This document shows, one piece after another, positions 1-6,657 of a stretch of 39,897 bases of DNA; the stretch's first letter is position 1; every line of letters begins with the position of its first letter. The position numbers and the translations under genes are program-made. Source of the DNA: a virus; IMG/VR virus record IMGVR_UViG_3300047094_002208, positions 1 to 39,897 of that record; one strand, written 5' to 3'. The notes under the pieces were generated by a model. The model was given only the letters and a program-made list of their open reading frames with translations. It was not told where the DNA came from and searched no databases.

Positions 1-584
1 ATTGCACATCGGTGCTGTAACGGAATTCCAAATATCCATCCGTGAGGTCTAGCGATAGTCAATGTATGCGTGAATCTAGCATATTCCCACGGACATTGCG
101 ACACATAACATGCATTAACAGGAATATGATCTGCGGTTTCGTAATCTGTGAAATTTTTTGGTGTTCCAGAGCACACCATAACATAATCAGCATCTATATT
201 ATCTGGGGTTATGTTTTCTTCGATAAGTTTGACTCTAGAGTTTTTTGAAACTTTTTCGAAAACATAATCTTGGAATGCTACAGCATTGAAGTGTATTCCT
301 ACTGCACCTACTGGAAATGAATGCGTAAAGGCTTTACCAATGCCCCAATTCTTTTTAAATATTCCTGTTTTTACTGTTGATCCTATTCTATTTAAATCTT
401 GAGAATCAAACCTTAAATTAGCATCTAGAGATCTTGGTAATACAAGAGTCGTACCTTCTCCAACAGTTGCAGGTAGTATTAATGGATCATAAATCCAATC
501 TATTTCCCAATCTGTCCATCGAAGGTAGTGAGCAACTGTCATACATCCTACTGTGCCTCTACCCAATACTGCTAGTTTTTTCAT
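1..584 (-). CDS. Flavin-dependent tryptophan-halogenase-like protein, C-terminus outside window
   Basis: The gene is open to the left edge, so only the first 194 residues are visible. The N-terminus carries a GxGxxG-type FAD-binding motif (GRGTVG, residues 8-13). A TVKTGIFKKNWG segment (residues 70-81) matches the family region holding the catalytic lysine (here K72). Residues 182-189 read HGWIFGIP, which matches the WxWxIP halogenase signature with the second Trp replaced by Phe. Known members use FADH2, O2 and halide to halogenate tryptophan or other electron-rich substrates, so halogenation is likely but the substrate is unknown. The ATG is the only good start. Distant flavin monooxygenases of the same family are the alternative. 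Confidence 0.75.
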   Translation of the reverse strand, partial: MKKLAVLGRGTVGCMTVAHYLRWTDWEIDWIYDPLILPATVGEGTTLVLPRSLDANLRFDSQDLNRIGSTVKTGIFKKNWGIGKAFTHSFPVGAVGIHFNAVAFQDYVFEKVSKNSRVKLIEENITPDNIDADYVMVCSGTPKNFTDYETADHIPVNACYVSQCPWEYARFTHTLTIARPHGWIFGIPLQHRCA

Positions 585-642
585 TTCTAAATACTGTTAA
601 AAGTGTCAAGCCACTAATCCTCATTAGCCCTTGACTGAGTAG

Positions 643-735
643 TTACCCTGTCCACACATTTGTACTTATGGCTAGAGCGTGAACTCCACCTACGATTTTT
701 CTTGCACCCATGTAAAGCGGGTTTTGAGGCGACAT
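643..735 (-). CDS. Possible 30-residue peptide
   Basis: A short ORF between the halogenase gene and tRNA-Thr, starting MSPQNPLYMGARK and ending STNVWTG. A weak AGGG lies 8-11 bases before the ATG. I recognise no family. The rest of the 585-806 gap holds no gene, and this stretch could instead be untranslated RNA of the tRNA transcript. Confidence 0.25.
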   Translation of the reverse strand: MSPQNPLYMGARKIVGGVHALAISTNVWTG

Positions 736-806
736 CGTATGAGCCCTGGCGTTCTGGTTAGTGCCAATCACCCCCTTTAATTACGCAGAAGGGACTGCGA
801 GGTTCT

Positions 807-880
807 TGGTGCCCTTTGACAGAATCGAACTGCCAATAGATGATTACAAATCAACTGTTATACCATTTAACTAAAAGGGC
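807..880 (-). tRNA. tRNA-Thr(TGT)
   Basis: Cloverleaf with acceptor GCCCTTT/AAAGGGC, anticodon loop TTTGTAA giving TGT, T-loop TTCGATT and an encoded CCA. It is the last tRNA of the minus-strand array. Confidence 0.9.
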
Positions 881-886
881 TTTAAT

Positions 887-1078
887 TTATTCTACTACAA
901 CTTCTTCAACTTTATGTCCATACTTAATTAAAGTCTGAATACGTCGTTGAATTTTCATTTTATGCTTAGGACGACAAGTATTAAGCATTTCATTAAGTTG
1001 TTTGATATTCAAAGGACCAAGACGGATTTTACCTGCTTTGGTCTTCATTGGATCACGTTTAAAACTTTTAGCTGCCAT
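887..1078 (-). CDS. Small basic phage protein, function unknown
   Basis: 63 residues, lysine/arginine rich, with a central KIRLGPLNIKQLNEML stretch followed by KHKMKIQRRIQTL and an acidic C-terminus. The composition suggests a nucleic-acid-binding or ribosome-associated protein, but I recognise no family; it is not bS21, which is encoded at 32214-32438. The start overlaps the stop of the upstream Cys-rich gene (TAATG), so the two are probably translationally coupled. Confidence 0.6.
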   Translation of the reverse strand: MAAKSFKRDPMKTKAGKIRLGPLNIKQLNEMLNTCRPKHKMKIQRRIQTLIKYGHKVEEVVVE

Positions 1079-1212
1079 TATTCGTCCTCAAATTCAGATT
1101 CTAGTTTTGCTTGCCACTCGTCTTCGGTTAGATTGTGTAGTCCAGTACAAAAACCACTGGCACTACGTCCACAACCGCAAGGTACTTGATTTTCATCTAA
1201 TTGTTCATTCAT
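1078..1212 (-). CDS. CDGSH-like small Cys/His protein
   Basis: 44 residues with C12, C14, C22 and H26 in the pattern CxC-x7-CxxxH (CGCGRS...FCTGLH). This resembles the CDGSH [2Fe-2S] motif (CxCxxS...CDGxH) but is one residue shorter between the second and third cysteines, and GLH replaces GSH. It may bind an Fe-S cluster or zinc. The C-terminus is acidic. The stop overlaps the start of the next gene. Confidence 0.55.
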   Translation of the reverse strand: MNEQLDENQVPCGCGRSASGFCTGLHNLTEDEWQAKLESEFEDE

Positions 1213-1214
1213 AA

Positions 1215-1388
1215 TTATCTTTCTAAGTCAGGAGTATTACGATCTGCTTTATTAGCTTTAGGCCTAATCGCTGCTGCTAGTTCTGCTTGAATCATAGCAC
1301 GTTTAAATTCATGACTATGTGGAGGTAGCATACTAGCCATGATCATCTTACTTTCTTTACTTAGCTTAAAAGATTTATTAGCTTTCAT
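1215..1388 (-). CDS. Small phage protein, function unknown
   Basis: 57 residues, basic, starting MKANKSFKLSKESK. The reading frame stays open for nine more codons upstream, but the ATG at 1388 has a GAGAG ribosome-binding site and overlaps the end of the preceding membrane-protein gene by 11 bases, so it is preferred. No family recognised. Confidence 0.5.
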   Translation of the reverse strand: MKANKSFKLSKESKMIMASMLPPHSHEFKRAMIQAELAAAIRPKANKADRNTPDLER

Positions 1389-1554
1389 ATTTGGGTCTCT
1401 CAGGAAAAAATTCATTTGCAGTTACAACTAACCAACCAGTAAATCCTGTAGTATATGCACTAAACATATTAGTATCATCATAATGTAATAGCATACCTAA
1501 CCCGGTAAACAATACCATTAACACAGGAGTCCATTTCTTCAAAAATAATAACAT
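1378..1554 (-). CDS. Small membrane protein
   Basis: 58 residues. After a short basic start (MLLFLKKW) comes one hydrophobic segment (about residues 9-23) and a second weaker one (about 36-50). The C-terminus reaches into the next gene. No Cys or catalytic motif and no family recognised. Confidence 0.5.
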   Translation of the reverse strand: MLLFLKKWTPVLMVLFTGLGMLLHYDDTNMFSAYTTGFTGWLVVTANEFFPERPKYES

Positions 1555-1576
1555 AATTTTCTTTCAAAAAAAAAAC

Positions 1577-1668
1577 TGGCGGAGACGGTTGGATTCGAAC
1601 CAACGGTAGAGTTTAATCCCTACGACAGTTTAGCAAACTGCTGCCTTAAGCCTCTCGGCCACGCCTCC
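1577..1668 (-). tRNA. tRNA-Ser(GCT)
   Basis: 92 bases with a long variable arm, acceptor GGAGGCG/CGTCTCC, anticodon loop TTGCTAA giving GCT, discriminator G and encoded CCA, all typical of serine tRNAs. Confidence 0.92.
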
Positions 1669-1676
1669 GTAAAACT

Positions 1677-1883
1677 TTAATCTTTGTATTTCTCTCGCAT
1701 CTCGTCCACTGTTTCATCAAACTTTAAACTAGCAAGTGCAAGATTATAAACTAATCCTAATGCAAATACAAGTACAAATATTCCTGCTACCCAATATGGC
1801 AGTTGACTCATAACAAGTCCTGTTAAAAATCCACTACCTATTACACCTAATGAAATTGCTGCTGCTTTAAGTTTAAGATTCAT
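1677..1883 (-). CDS. Two-helix membrane protein
   Basis: 68 residues with two predicted transmembrane helices (about residues 7-27 and 31-50) and a charged, coiled C-terminus (DETVDEMREKYKD). An AGGAAA ribosome-binding site precedes the ATG. It sits between two tRNA genes. The layout would fit a holin-like or inner-membrane accessory protein, but no family is recognised. Confidence 0.55.
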   Translation of the reverse strand: MNLKLKAAAISLGVIGSGFLTGLVMSQLPYWVAGIFVLVFALGLVYNLALASLKFDETVDEMREKYKD

Positions 1884-1968
1884 TTTTGTTTCCTTTCAAG
1901 AACTTAACTAATGAACCTATATTTTACTTTAAGTTCAAAGCAAAGTCAAGAAAAAGTATTACCAAATT

Positions 1969-2067
1969 TGGTGTGGTCGGTAGGCTTCGAACCTACAAGA
2001 GCTTGGCGTTGCCTGTGCCCATCCCCGACCCAACGAGTGGGAGCTTTTCCAGTTTGCTTACGACCAC
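1969..2067 (-). tRNA. Atypical tRNA, probably tRNA-Pro(TGG)
   Basis: Acceptor GTGGTCG/CGACCAC, a clear T-arm (GTAGG-TTCGAAG-CCTAC), an encoded CCA and a plausible D-arm are present. The middle does not fit a normal anticodon arm. The best fold is an extended stem (CCCA and CTCG pairing with CGGG and TGGG, with a GA bulge) closing a six-base loop TTGGGT, which would present TGG followed by G37 as in proline tRNAs. Proline is the only amino acid not otherwise covered in the array. At 99 bases it is too long for a normal proline tRNA, so it may be defective or processed. Confidence 0.5.
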
Positions 2068-2133
2068 AGTTAAGTATATAGTCGTAGATCGGAAAAGTCA
2101 AGTTTATTCGGCTGTGTATATCGATCATTAATT

Positions 2134-2736
2134 TTAAGTATTATATCTTACAAACTGACTTATACTATATCTTCCGAATCCTGGAGTTTTTGATAAAGTC
2201 TCTACGTCGGAAACAGAATGTATAACAGTGCTAGGAAAAATAACTAATCTGTTAGATCTGCCTTCTATGGATATACCATATTCTGGAAAAAATAAATCGC
2301 CGCCTTTTATTGAATTTGGATCTTTGTAAAAAATAGAAATAGCAGTAAAGATTCCATCATCCTCATGGGGTTTATAGAAACCTCCATTTTCATAATAATT
2401 TACCAAAGTATAATCTATATTAGATTTAGGATATAATTTATAAAATGTTCCGAAGTTTCTTTTAATATTATCTATAATTTCATTACAGAATATTTTTCGA
2501 TTTAATTGTAAAATGTTGCTTATTTCTCTCTTAGTATAACACTCGTCTAAGAAAATTCCTTTGTTATTTTTTAAAATTTTTCCTTCGATTGATCTGGCAG
2601 ACCCTGTATGTTCAGGATCTAATAATTTAGGGCGTAAAAAATCTAATTCTTGCCAAATAAGTTCTAACTCATTTTTTTCATAAAAATTATCCACAACTAA
2701 AAATTCTAGTGGAGTTTTATAAATTTGTATATTCAT
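2134..2736 (-). CDS. 2-oxoglutarate/Fe(II) oxygenase, prolyl-4-hydroxylase-like
   Basis: 200 residues. The iron-binding triad is visible as H124-E-D126 (YKPHEDDG) and H173 (STVIHSV), with R189 positioned to hold 2-oxoglutarate. The GGDLFF strand between them is typical of the P4H/PKHD class. Such enzymes hydroxylate protein side chains or small molecules using O2, Fe(II) and 2-oxoglutarate; the substrate here is unknown. It is one of six oxygenase-like genes in the window. Confidence 0.8.
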   Translation of the reverse strand: MNIQIYKTPLEFLVVDNFYEKNELELIWQELDFLRPKLLDPEHTGSARSIEGKILKNNKGIFLDECYTKREISNILQLNRKIFCNEIIDNIKRNFGTFYKLYPKSNIDYTLVNYYENGGFYKPHEDDGIFTAISIFYKDPNSIKGGDLFFPEYGISIEGRSNRLVIFPSTVIHSVSDVETLSKTPGFGRYSISQFVRYNT

Positions 2737-2749
2737 TATAAAAACTCTT

Positions 2750-2929
2750 TTACTCTGGTCTCCATTCTACTCTACCGTATTGATCAATATGAGCAATACT
2801 TTGTAGGCGTTTTACCTCAACATACTCTCTGCGATCTTCAACAATTGTTCCACCTCTCTGAACCAATTCAGAGATTTTAATTTTTGCAACCTGATTAGCT
2901 GGTTCAAATTTTTTGAATTTTAATTCCAT
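2750..2929 (-). CDS. Small protein, function unknown
   Basis: 59 residues, starting MELKFKKFEPANQV and ending VEWRPE, with balanced charge and no membrane segment. A strong AGGAGATAACA ribosome-binding site precedes the ATG, which makes it a convincing gene despite its size. It lies between the oxygenase gene and tRNA-Arg. Confidence 0.65.
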   Translation of the reverse strand: MELKFKKFEPANQVAKIKISELVQRGGTIVEDRREYVEVKRLQSIAHIDQYGRVEWRPE

Positions 2930-2943
2930 TGTTATCTCCTAAT

Positions 2944-3018
2944 TGGCCGGTCCTGACAGATTCGAACTGCCGACAGCTGGTTTCGAAGACCAGAACTCTT
3001 CCACTGAGCTAAGGACCG
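2944..3018 (-). tRNA. tRNA-Arg(TCG)
   Basis: Acceptor CGGTCCT/AGGACCG, anticodon stem CTGGT/ACCAG closing CTTCGAA, so TCG. Normal T-loop TTCGAAT and encoded CCA. Confidence 0.92.
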
Positions 3019-3023
3019 AAAGT

Positions 3024-3097
3024 TGGAGCGGGTAGAGAGAATCGAACTCTCAACTAAACCTTGGCAAGGTCTCGGGTTACCATTACACCATACCCGC
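3024..3097 (-). tRNA. tRNA-Gly(GCC)
   Basis: Acceptor GCGGGTA/TACCCGC with discriminator T, anticodon loop TTGCCAA and encoded CCA. Only five bases separate it from tRNA-Arg. Confidence 0.93.
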
Positions 3098-3103
3098 ATC
3101 ATT

Positions 3104-3186
3104 TGGTGCCCCAAGGGAGACTCGAACTCCCACACCGAAGTAGTGGCTTCTAAGACCACCGCGTCTACCAGTTCCGCCATCGGGGC
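3104..3186 (-). tRNA. tRNA-Leu(TAG)
   Basis: Long variable arm, acceptor GCCCCGA/TTGGGGC, anticodon loop CTTAGAA and encoded CCA. It is the only unambiguous leucine tRNA in the window. Confidence 0.93.
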
Positions 3187-3209
3187 ATAATTCTATTTAC
3201 TGCTATGTC

Positions 3210-3287
3210 TGGAGGTGCGGGTCGGATTTGAACCGACGGCTTTACGGTTTTGCAGACCGTTCCTTTGGACCACTCAGGCACCGCACC
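3210..3287 (-). tRNA. tRNA-Cys(GCA)
   Basis: Acceptor GGTGCGG/CCGCACC, anticodon stem ACGGT/ACCGT around CTGCAAA, discriminator T and encoded CCA. Confidence 0.92.
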
Positions 3288-3288
3288 A

Positions 3289-3924
3289 TTATAATCTTAG
3301 CGTATCACTTTGATAATCTATCGATAAAATTACTCTAGGATACTTAATTTCCTCTGATAATATAACATTATGAGGTATAATATAACTGAATAGCACAGGC
3401 TGTGTCAATACATAGTAACCTAAAGATGCTTCGATATCATCTGGGTCATAAAAAGTAGTAACTGGGCCTTTTATATTTTCTTCTCCTTTCGGAGGTACAT
3501 AAGATGTTTTTATAGTTTTATTTGTTTTTAATTTATAAAAATGTGTTTGTGTTCCTGTATCACAGTTATATATGGGCCAGTTAATTCGTAATGTCTGATC
3601 ATTGCCGCCTGCATCGGTATGCAATACACCATAATCTTTTGTTATAACAATAAGATTGAAACGAAACACTTCTATGTCCAACTTTTTAAAAATATTACTA
3701 AATTCTGGAATTTTTTCTAACACATCATTAGTATCTAAAAAATTCCAAAAGTTAGTATGTTTATGTATATCATACGGTCTTTGATTTTCGAATTTTTTAT
3801 TAAAACTAAAAATTACATTAAAATCTTTACTTACATTAAAGTATAAAGAATTTAAAAGTAAATCATTTAATTTTTTAGTAATTAATTCGTGATTTTCAAT
3901 ATCAAGATATCTAAATGGTATCAT
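3289..3924 (-). CDS. 2OG/Fe(II) oxygenase-like protein
   Basis: 211 residues. The HTDAGG motif followed by a conserved RINWPIYN strand, and later SYIIPHNVI, supply a likely H-x-D...H iron triad of the cupin-like dioxygenase fold. It shares this layout with the next gene (4023-4583), suggesting a paralogous pair. The substrate is unknown. The ORF ends one base from tRNA-Cys. Confidence 0.65.
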   Translation of the reverse strand: MIPFRYLDIENHELITKKLNDLLLNSLYFNVSKDFNVIFSFNKKFENQRPYDIHKHTNFWNFLDTNDVLEKIPEFSNIFKKLDIEVFRFNLIVITKDYGVLHTDAGGNDQTLRINWPIYNCDTGTQTHFYKLKTNKTIKTSYVPPKGEENIKGPVTTFYDPDDIEASLGYYVLTQPVLFSYIIPHNVILSEEIKYPRVILSIDYQSDTLRL

Positions 3925-3935
3925 AAGTTTAAAGC

Positions 3936-4012
3936 TGGTTGCGGGAAGCAGGAGTCGAACCTGATGTCTTTGGCTTATGAGACCAACGAGTAAACCGTTT
4001 CTCTCTCCCGCA
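3936..4012 (-). tRNA. tRNA with CAT anticodon (Met, or Ile with lysidine)
   Basis: Acceptor TGCGGGA/TCCCGCA, anticodon loop CTCATAA and encoded CCA. The CAT anticodon alone cannot separate elongator Met from Ile2, whose C34 is modified. A second CAT tRNA lies at 7533-7607. Confidence 0.88.
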
Positions 4013-4022
4013 ATTGATTATA

Positions 4023-4583
4023 TCACTTTGAATTAAAAATTTTTTCAAAGTTAAATGGTGTTTTAAATCTAATAGAAATTAATGCTCTTATAGTATCTCC
4101 AAAATTTTGAACCTTATGAGGAATCTGTGTATTAAAAAAACATGGTCTGTTACATACAAACTTATCTATTTCATCTACATCCGATCTTTCATAAGTCATC
4201 ATATCTACATCTTTCCATTTAATATCAAATTTTGGATTTCTTCCTTCTTTTAATTTATAAAAAAATGTATATGTATCTTCAAAATTTTTAATAGGAATGT
4301 TAAAAACAAATTTAGTAGTTTCGATAAATGGTCCTATATCTTTATGTATTTGATGATGAGAATATGGTTGAACAATTATTATTGCTACTTTATATACATC
4401 GTCCCAGTTATGAAATAAGTTAACAGCTTCTATTAAAGGTATAAAATTTCCAATACGATCAGTGTCTATTTCAATATAAGTTTGCTGACTTTTATATTCA
4501 AGAGGAATTTTGTCCCAAAATTTATTTTGTATAGCTTCTAAATTAGGTATATCAAAAAATTTATATGTAAAATCTTCTATCAT
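4023..4583 (-). CDS. 2OG/Fe(II) oxygenase-like protein
   Basis: 186 residues. The HQIHKDIGP motif followed by VFNIPIKN and, near the C-terminus, CFFNTQIPHKVQN gives the same H-x-D...H arrangement as the gene at 3289-3924. The C-terminal arginine (IRALISIRF) could bind the co-substrate. Its start overlaps the stop of the upstream small gene by four bases (ATGA). Confidence 0.65.
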   Translation of the reverse strand: MIEDFTYKFFDIPNLEAIQNKFWDKIPLEYKSQQTYIEIDTDRIGNFIPLIEAVNLFHNWDDVYKVAIIIVQPYSHHQIHKDIGPFIETTKFVFNIPIKNFEDTYTFFYKLKEGRNPKFDIKWKDVDMMTYERSDVDEIDKFVCNRPCFFNTQIPHKVQNFGDTIRALISIRFKTPFNFEKIFNSK

Positions 4584-4795
4584 TGTCTACGTTTTTTCCA
4601 ACTATAATTGTCTCCATTTGGAAGATAGCCGTGTTCAACACTGTCGACACCAAATTTACCTACTAATTGATTACCATCGAAGCTAATAGTAACAAATTTG
4701 TTTAATACTTTACTACGATTAATTGCTAGTGTTAAATTTTCAAATTCTTCACAACAGTTAACACCATCGACATCTTTATAATTTACTTCATACAT
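4580..4795 (-). CDS. Small phage protein, function unknown
   Basis: 71 residues with a soluble, beta-rich look, a CC pair near residue 14 and a basic C-terminus (SWKKRRQ). It overlaps both neighbours by a few bases and so belongs to a translationally coupled operon with the oxygenase gene downstream. Confidence 0.6.
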   Translation of the reverse strand: MYEVNYKDVDGVNCCEEFENLTLAINRSKVLNKFVTISFDGNQLVGKFGVDSVEHGYLPNGDNYSWKKRRQ

Positions 4796-5081
4796 CTTCT
4801 ATATCTTTTCCATTATCTCTATAAAATTTATCTTGTTTATGTTTACGTTCTTGCATAGTTTCTTCTTTAAACATCTTGCGAGGATTGCCACACATATAGC
4901 ACTTAGGATCACCACAGTTCAATATATGCTTTTTATGATTGCGATGTGGCTGTTCTAAATACTTCCAACGACCGTTATGATGCATGTAGTAATCTTTAGC
5001 AATACGAACCTGTCTATCAATGGCCACTTCGTCTTTATGAAGCCTCTTGCTATGGTGAAACTTATCTGCTTCTGTGCTCAT
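4788..5081 (-). CDS. Small His/Cys-rich protein, possible zinc binder
   Basis: 97 residues counted from the ATG at 5081, chosen because an AAGGAG site precedes it and any upstream start would run through tRNA-Ser. It is rich in His and Lys, and carries a CGDPKCYMCGNPRK motif that could bind zinc with nearby histidines. No catalytic domain is recognised. Confidence 0.6.
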   Translation of the reverse strand: MSTEADKFHHSKRLHKDEVAIDRQVRIAKDYYMHHNGRWKYLEQPHRNHKKHILNCGDPKCYMCGNPRKMFKEETMQERKHKQDKFYRDNGKDIEDV

Positions 5082-5095
5082 AACAATCTCCTTGT

Positions 5096-5185
5096 TGGCG
5101 GAAGTGGTAGGATTCGAACCCACGGAGCCTTTCGACTCGTCTGTTTTCAAGACAGGTGCAATAAACCGGACTCTGCCACACTTCC
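5096..5185 (-). tRNA. tRNA-Ser(TGA)
   Basis: Type II tRNA with a long variable arm, acceptor GGAAGTG/CACTTCC, anticodon loop CTTGAAA, discriminator G and encoded CCA. Confidence 0.92.
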
Positions 5186-5204
5186 ATAATACTTATACTA
5201 ATAT

Positions 5205-5297
5205 TGGTCCTTCGGGAAGGATTCGAACCTTCTCTAACCGCCCATCTAGCGAATCGAGGTTATAAATCTCGTCGTGCTACCGTTACACTACCGAAGG
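5205..5297 (-). tRNA. Type II tRNA with apparent TAT anticodon, identity uncertain
   Basis: Acceptor CCTTCGG/CCGAAGG, A73 and encoded CCA, and a normal T-arm. The anticodon arm is CGAGA-TTTATAA-CCTCG, giving TAT (codon AUA, Ile), with an A-C mismatch closing the loop. A 22-base variable region can form a CGC/GCG arm, which is normal for Leu, Ser or Tyr tRNAs but not for Ile. Charging by IleRS or LeuRS cannot be decided from sequence. Confidence 0.7.
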
Positions 5298-5302
5298 AAA
5301 TT

Positions 5303-5378
5303 TGGTAGGAAGTGACGGGTTCGAACCGCCGACATTCGCCTTGTAAGGGCGACGCTCTACCAACTGAGCTAACTTCCC
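5303..5378 (-). tRNA. tRNA-Val(TAC)
   Basis: Acceptor GGGAAGT/ACTTCCT, anticodon stem TCGCC/GGCGA around CTTACAA and encoded CCA. The first two bases lie inside the adjoining inverted repeat. Confidence 0.92.
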
Positions 5379-5457
5379 ATATTGAAACACACTAATGAAG
5401 GATTTATTTACCGCTGAATCTTGTCCTTCCCAGCGTCACTAATAATGTGTTTCAATA
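5379..5457 (-). ncRNA. Structured spacer between tRNA-Glu and tRNA-Val
   Basis: The spacer is closed by a perfect 15-base inverted repeat (5377-5391 with 5446-5460) that takes in the CCA of tRNA-Glu and the first two bases of tRNA-Val. Inside, the minus-strand RNA can form an H-type pseudoknot: CGCTG (5435-5431) pairs with CAGCG (5416-5412), and GAAGGA (5429-5424) pairs with TCCTTC (5402-5397). No known RNA family is recognised. It may be a processing element or an independent small RNA. Confidence 0.5.
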
Positions 5458-5533
5458 TGGCGTCCCGTACGAGATTCGAACTCGTGTACCCGCCGTGAAA
5501 GGGCGGTATCCTAGGCCTCTAGATGAACGGGAC
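5458..5533 (-). tRNA. tRNA-Glu(TTC)
   Basis: Acceptor GTCCCGT/ACGGGAC, anticodon stem CCGCC/GGCGG around CTTTCAC, discriminator G and encoded CCA. Confidence 0.92.
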
Positions 5534-5574
5534 GTAAAACTTAAATTGTTAAAGAAGCGTTAAACTATTTCATA

Positions 5575-5603
5575 ATTATATGTTCTAGTTTAATACTTGT
5601 CAA
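5575..5603 (-). promoter_or_regulatory. Consensus sigma70 promoter inside the tRNA array
   Basis: TTGACA at 5603-5598 and TATAAT at 5580-5575 with a 17-base spacer, both perfect matches. It lies just upstream of tRNA-Glu and would transcribe the downstream half of the array using host RNA polymerase. Confidence 0.8.
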
Positions 5604-5610
5604 GTCTTTT

Positions 5611-5686
5611 TGGTGCTGCCTCTTGGAATTGAACCAAGTTCAACGGCTCTTCAGACCGCCGCTATGACCACATCAGCTAAAGCAGC
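5611..5686 (-). tRNA. tRNA-Phe(GAA)
   Basis: Acceptor GCTGCTT/AGGCAGC, anticodon stem GCGGT/GCCGT around CTGAAGA and encoded CCA. Confidence 0.9.
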
Positions 5687-5688
5687 AT

Positions 5689-5764
5689 TGGGGTGTCCTA
5701 CCGGTATCGATCCGGTACTTCCAGTTTCACAGACTAGTATGCAGGCCACTACATTAAGGACACC
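5689..5764 (-). tRNA. tRNA-His(GTG)
   Basis: Acceptor GTGTCCT/AGGACAC plus the extra 5' G that pairs with C73, the histidine identity mark. Anticodon loop CTGTGAA and encoded CCA. Confidence 0.92.
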
Positions 5765-5774
5765 ATTGTTATAA

Positions 5775-5783
5775 TAATAAATA
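5775..5783 (+). promoter_or_regulatory. Late-type promoter box (TAATAAATA)
   Basis: A T4-late-like box only four bases before the ATG of the plus-strand hydroxylase gene, with no ribosome-binding site between. If T4 spacing applies, the transcript would be nearly leaderless. Confidence 0.5.
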
Positions 5784-5787
5784 TCGG

Positions 5788-6498
5788 ATGCAAACAACTA
5801 ATTTAACAGAACTCCCACAAAGAATTTACCGTAGACACGAAATACCTATAGCAGATTATCTTATGAGCTATCAGGATGCATTACGAGAAGAATTCTTAAA
5901 AGGGTTTAACAATCTAGAAGAAGCTGCTAAAAATACTCCGACTAATTTAAATAGTAGAGGAGATCTACCGCCTGCTGTTCAAAATTATCTTGTCCAAGAT
6001 AAAAACAAAACTCCAGACATTAGTCGCTGGCGTGTTCATAGTTTAAAGTATGAACATAGAGATGCAAATACTTTTTGGCAACAAACTGATGACGATATAA
6101 TTAAAAGATTTCCTACTGCTTTTAAATTAATGCATGAATATGGTGATGATTGTCCTATAGCAAACTATTCTATTCTTGCACCAAATTCTGTTATAAACAG
6201 ACATACTGGTATAGAAAATAGATCAGGAGAATTCATACGCATACACATTCCTTTAATCGTTCCTCAAGGAGAAATCTTCTTTGAAGTTTATGGAGAAGAA
6301 GTTCGTTGGGACGATATATTTGCGTTCAATAATCAATTTGTGCATTCAGCACACAATTATACCGACGAGTATCGATTGTGTTTTTTAATTGATATACGTA
6401 GAACACGAGCAGGATTACCTCCAGGAGTACCTTACGATGCTATTAGTCATTTAGATGAAGTTATGCGTAAGTTTCAATCTGGCGAATCCTTAATGTAA
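5788..6498 (+). CDS. Aspartyl/asparaginyl beta-hydroxylase-like enzyme
   Basis: 236 residues on the plus strand, against the flow of the tRNA array. The core matches the AspH/LpxO hydroxylase family: RHTGIENRS supplies the first iron ligand, IRIHIPLIVP and FAFNNQFVHSAHNYTDEYR supply the second histidine and a basic residue for 2-oxoglutarate. Members hydroxylate Asp/Asn side chains or lipid A acyl chains. It has no Shine-Dalgarno and a late box just upstream. It ends directly against tRNA-Arg. Confidence 0.75.
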   Translation: MQTTNLTELPQRIYRRHEIPIADYLMSYQDALREEFLKGFNNLEEAAKNTPTNLNSRGDLPPAVQNYLVQDKNKTPDISRWRVHSLKYEHRDANTFWQQTDDDIIKRFPTAFKLMHEYGDDCPIANYSILAPNSVINRHTGIENRSGEFIRIHIPLIVPQGEIFFEVYGEEVRWDDIFAFNNQFVHSAHNYTDEYRLCFLIDIRRTRAGLPPGVPYDAISHLDEVMRKFQSGESLM

Positions 6499-6501
6499 AT
6501 T

Positions 6502-6576
6502 TGGCATCGCCTAAGAGAATCGAACTCCTATTTCCAGGTTCGTAGCCTAGCGTATTATCCATTATACGAAAGCGAT
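6502..6576 (-). tRNA. tRNA-Arg(ACG)
   Basis: Acceptor ATCGCTT/AGGCGAT, anticodon stem CTAGG/CCTGG around CTACGAA and encoded CCA. The A34 would normally be deaminated to inosine. Confidence 0.9.
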
Positions 6577-6577
6577 A

Positions 6578-6651
6578 TGGCAGGGGCACTTGGAATCGAA
6601 CCAAGAATAACGGAATCAAAATCCGGTGTGATGCCACTTCACTATGCCCCA
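6578..6651 (-). tRNA. tRNA-Gln(TTG)
   Basis: Acceptor TGGGGCA/TGCCCCT with a T-T mismatch at the first pair (glutamine tRNAs often have a weak first pair), anticodon loop TTTTGAT, discriminator G and encoded CCA. Confidence 0.88.
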
Positions 6652-6657
6652 ATTGTA

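Noticed and set aside
643-735. tmRNA or other known RNA in the 585-806 gap
   Set aside because: No tag peptide, acceptor pairing or T-arm could be drawn here.
887-1078. Second bS21 gene
   Set aside because: Basic and small, but it lacks the YEKP...RKRKK core seen in the real bS21 at 32214-32438.
2932-3180. 82-codon minus-strand ORF
   Set aside because: It is the translation of tRNA-Arg, tRNA-Gly and tRNA-Leu.
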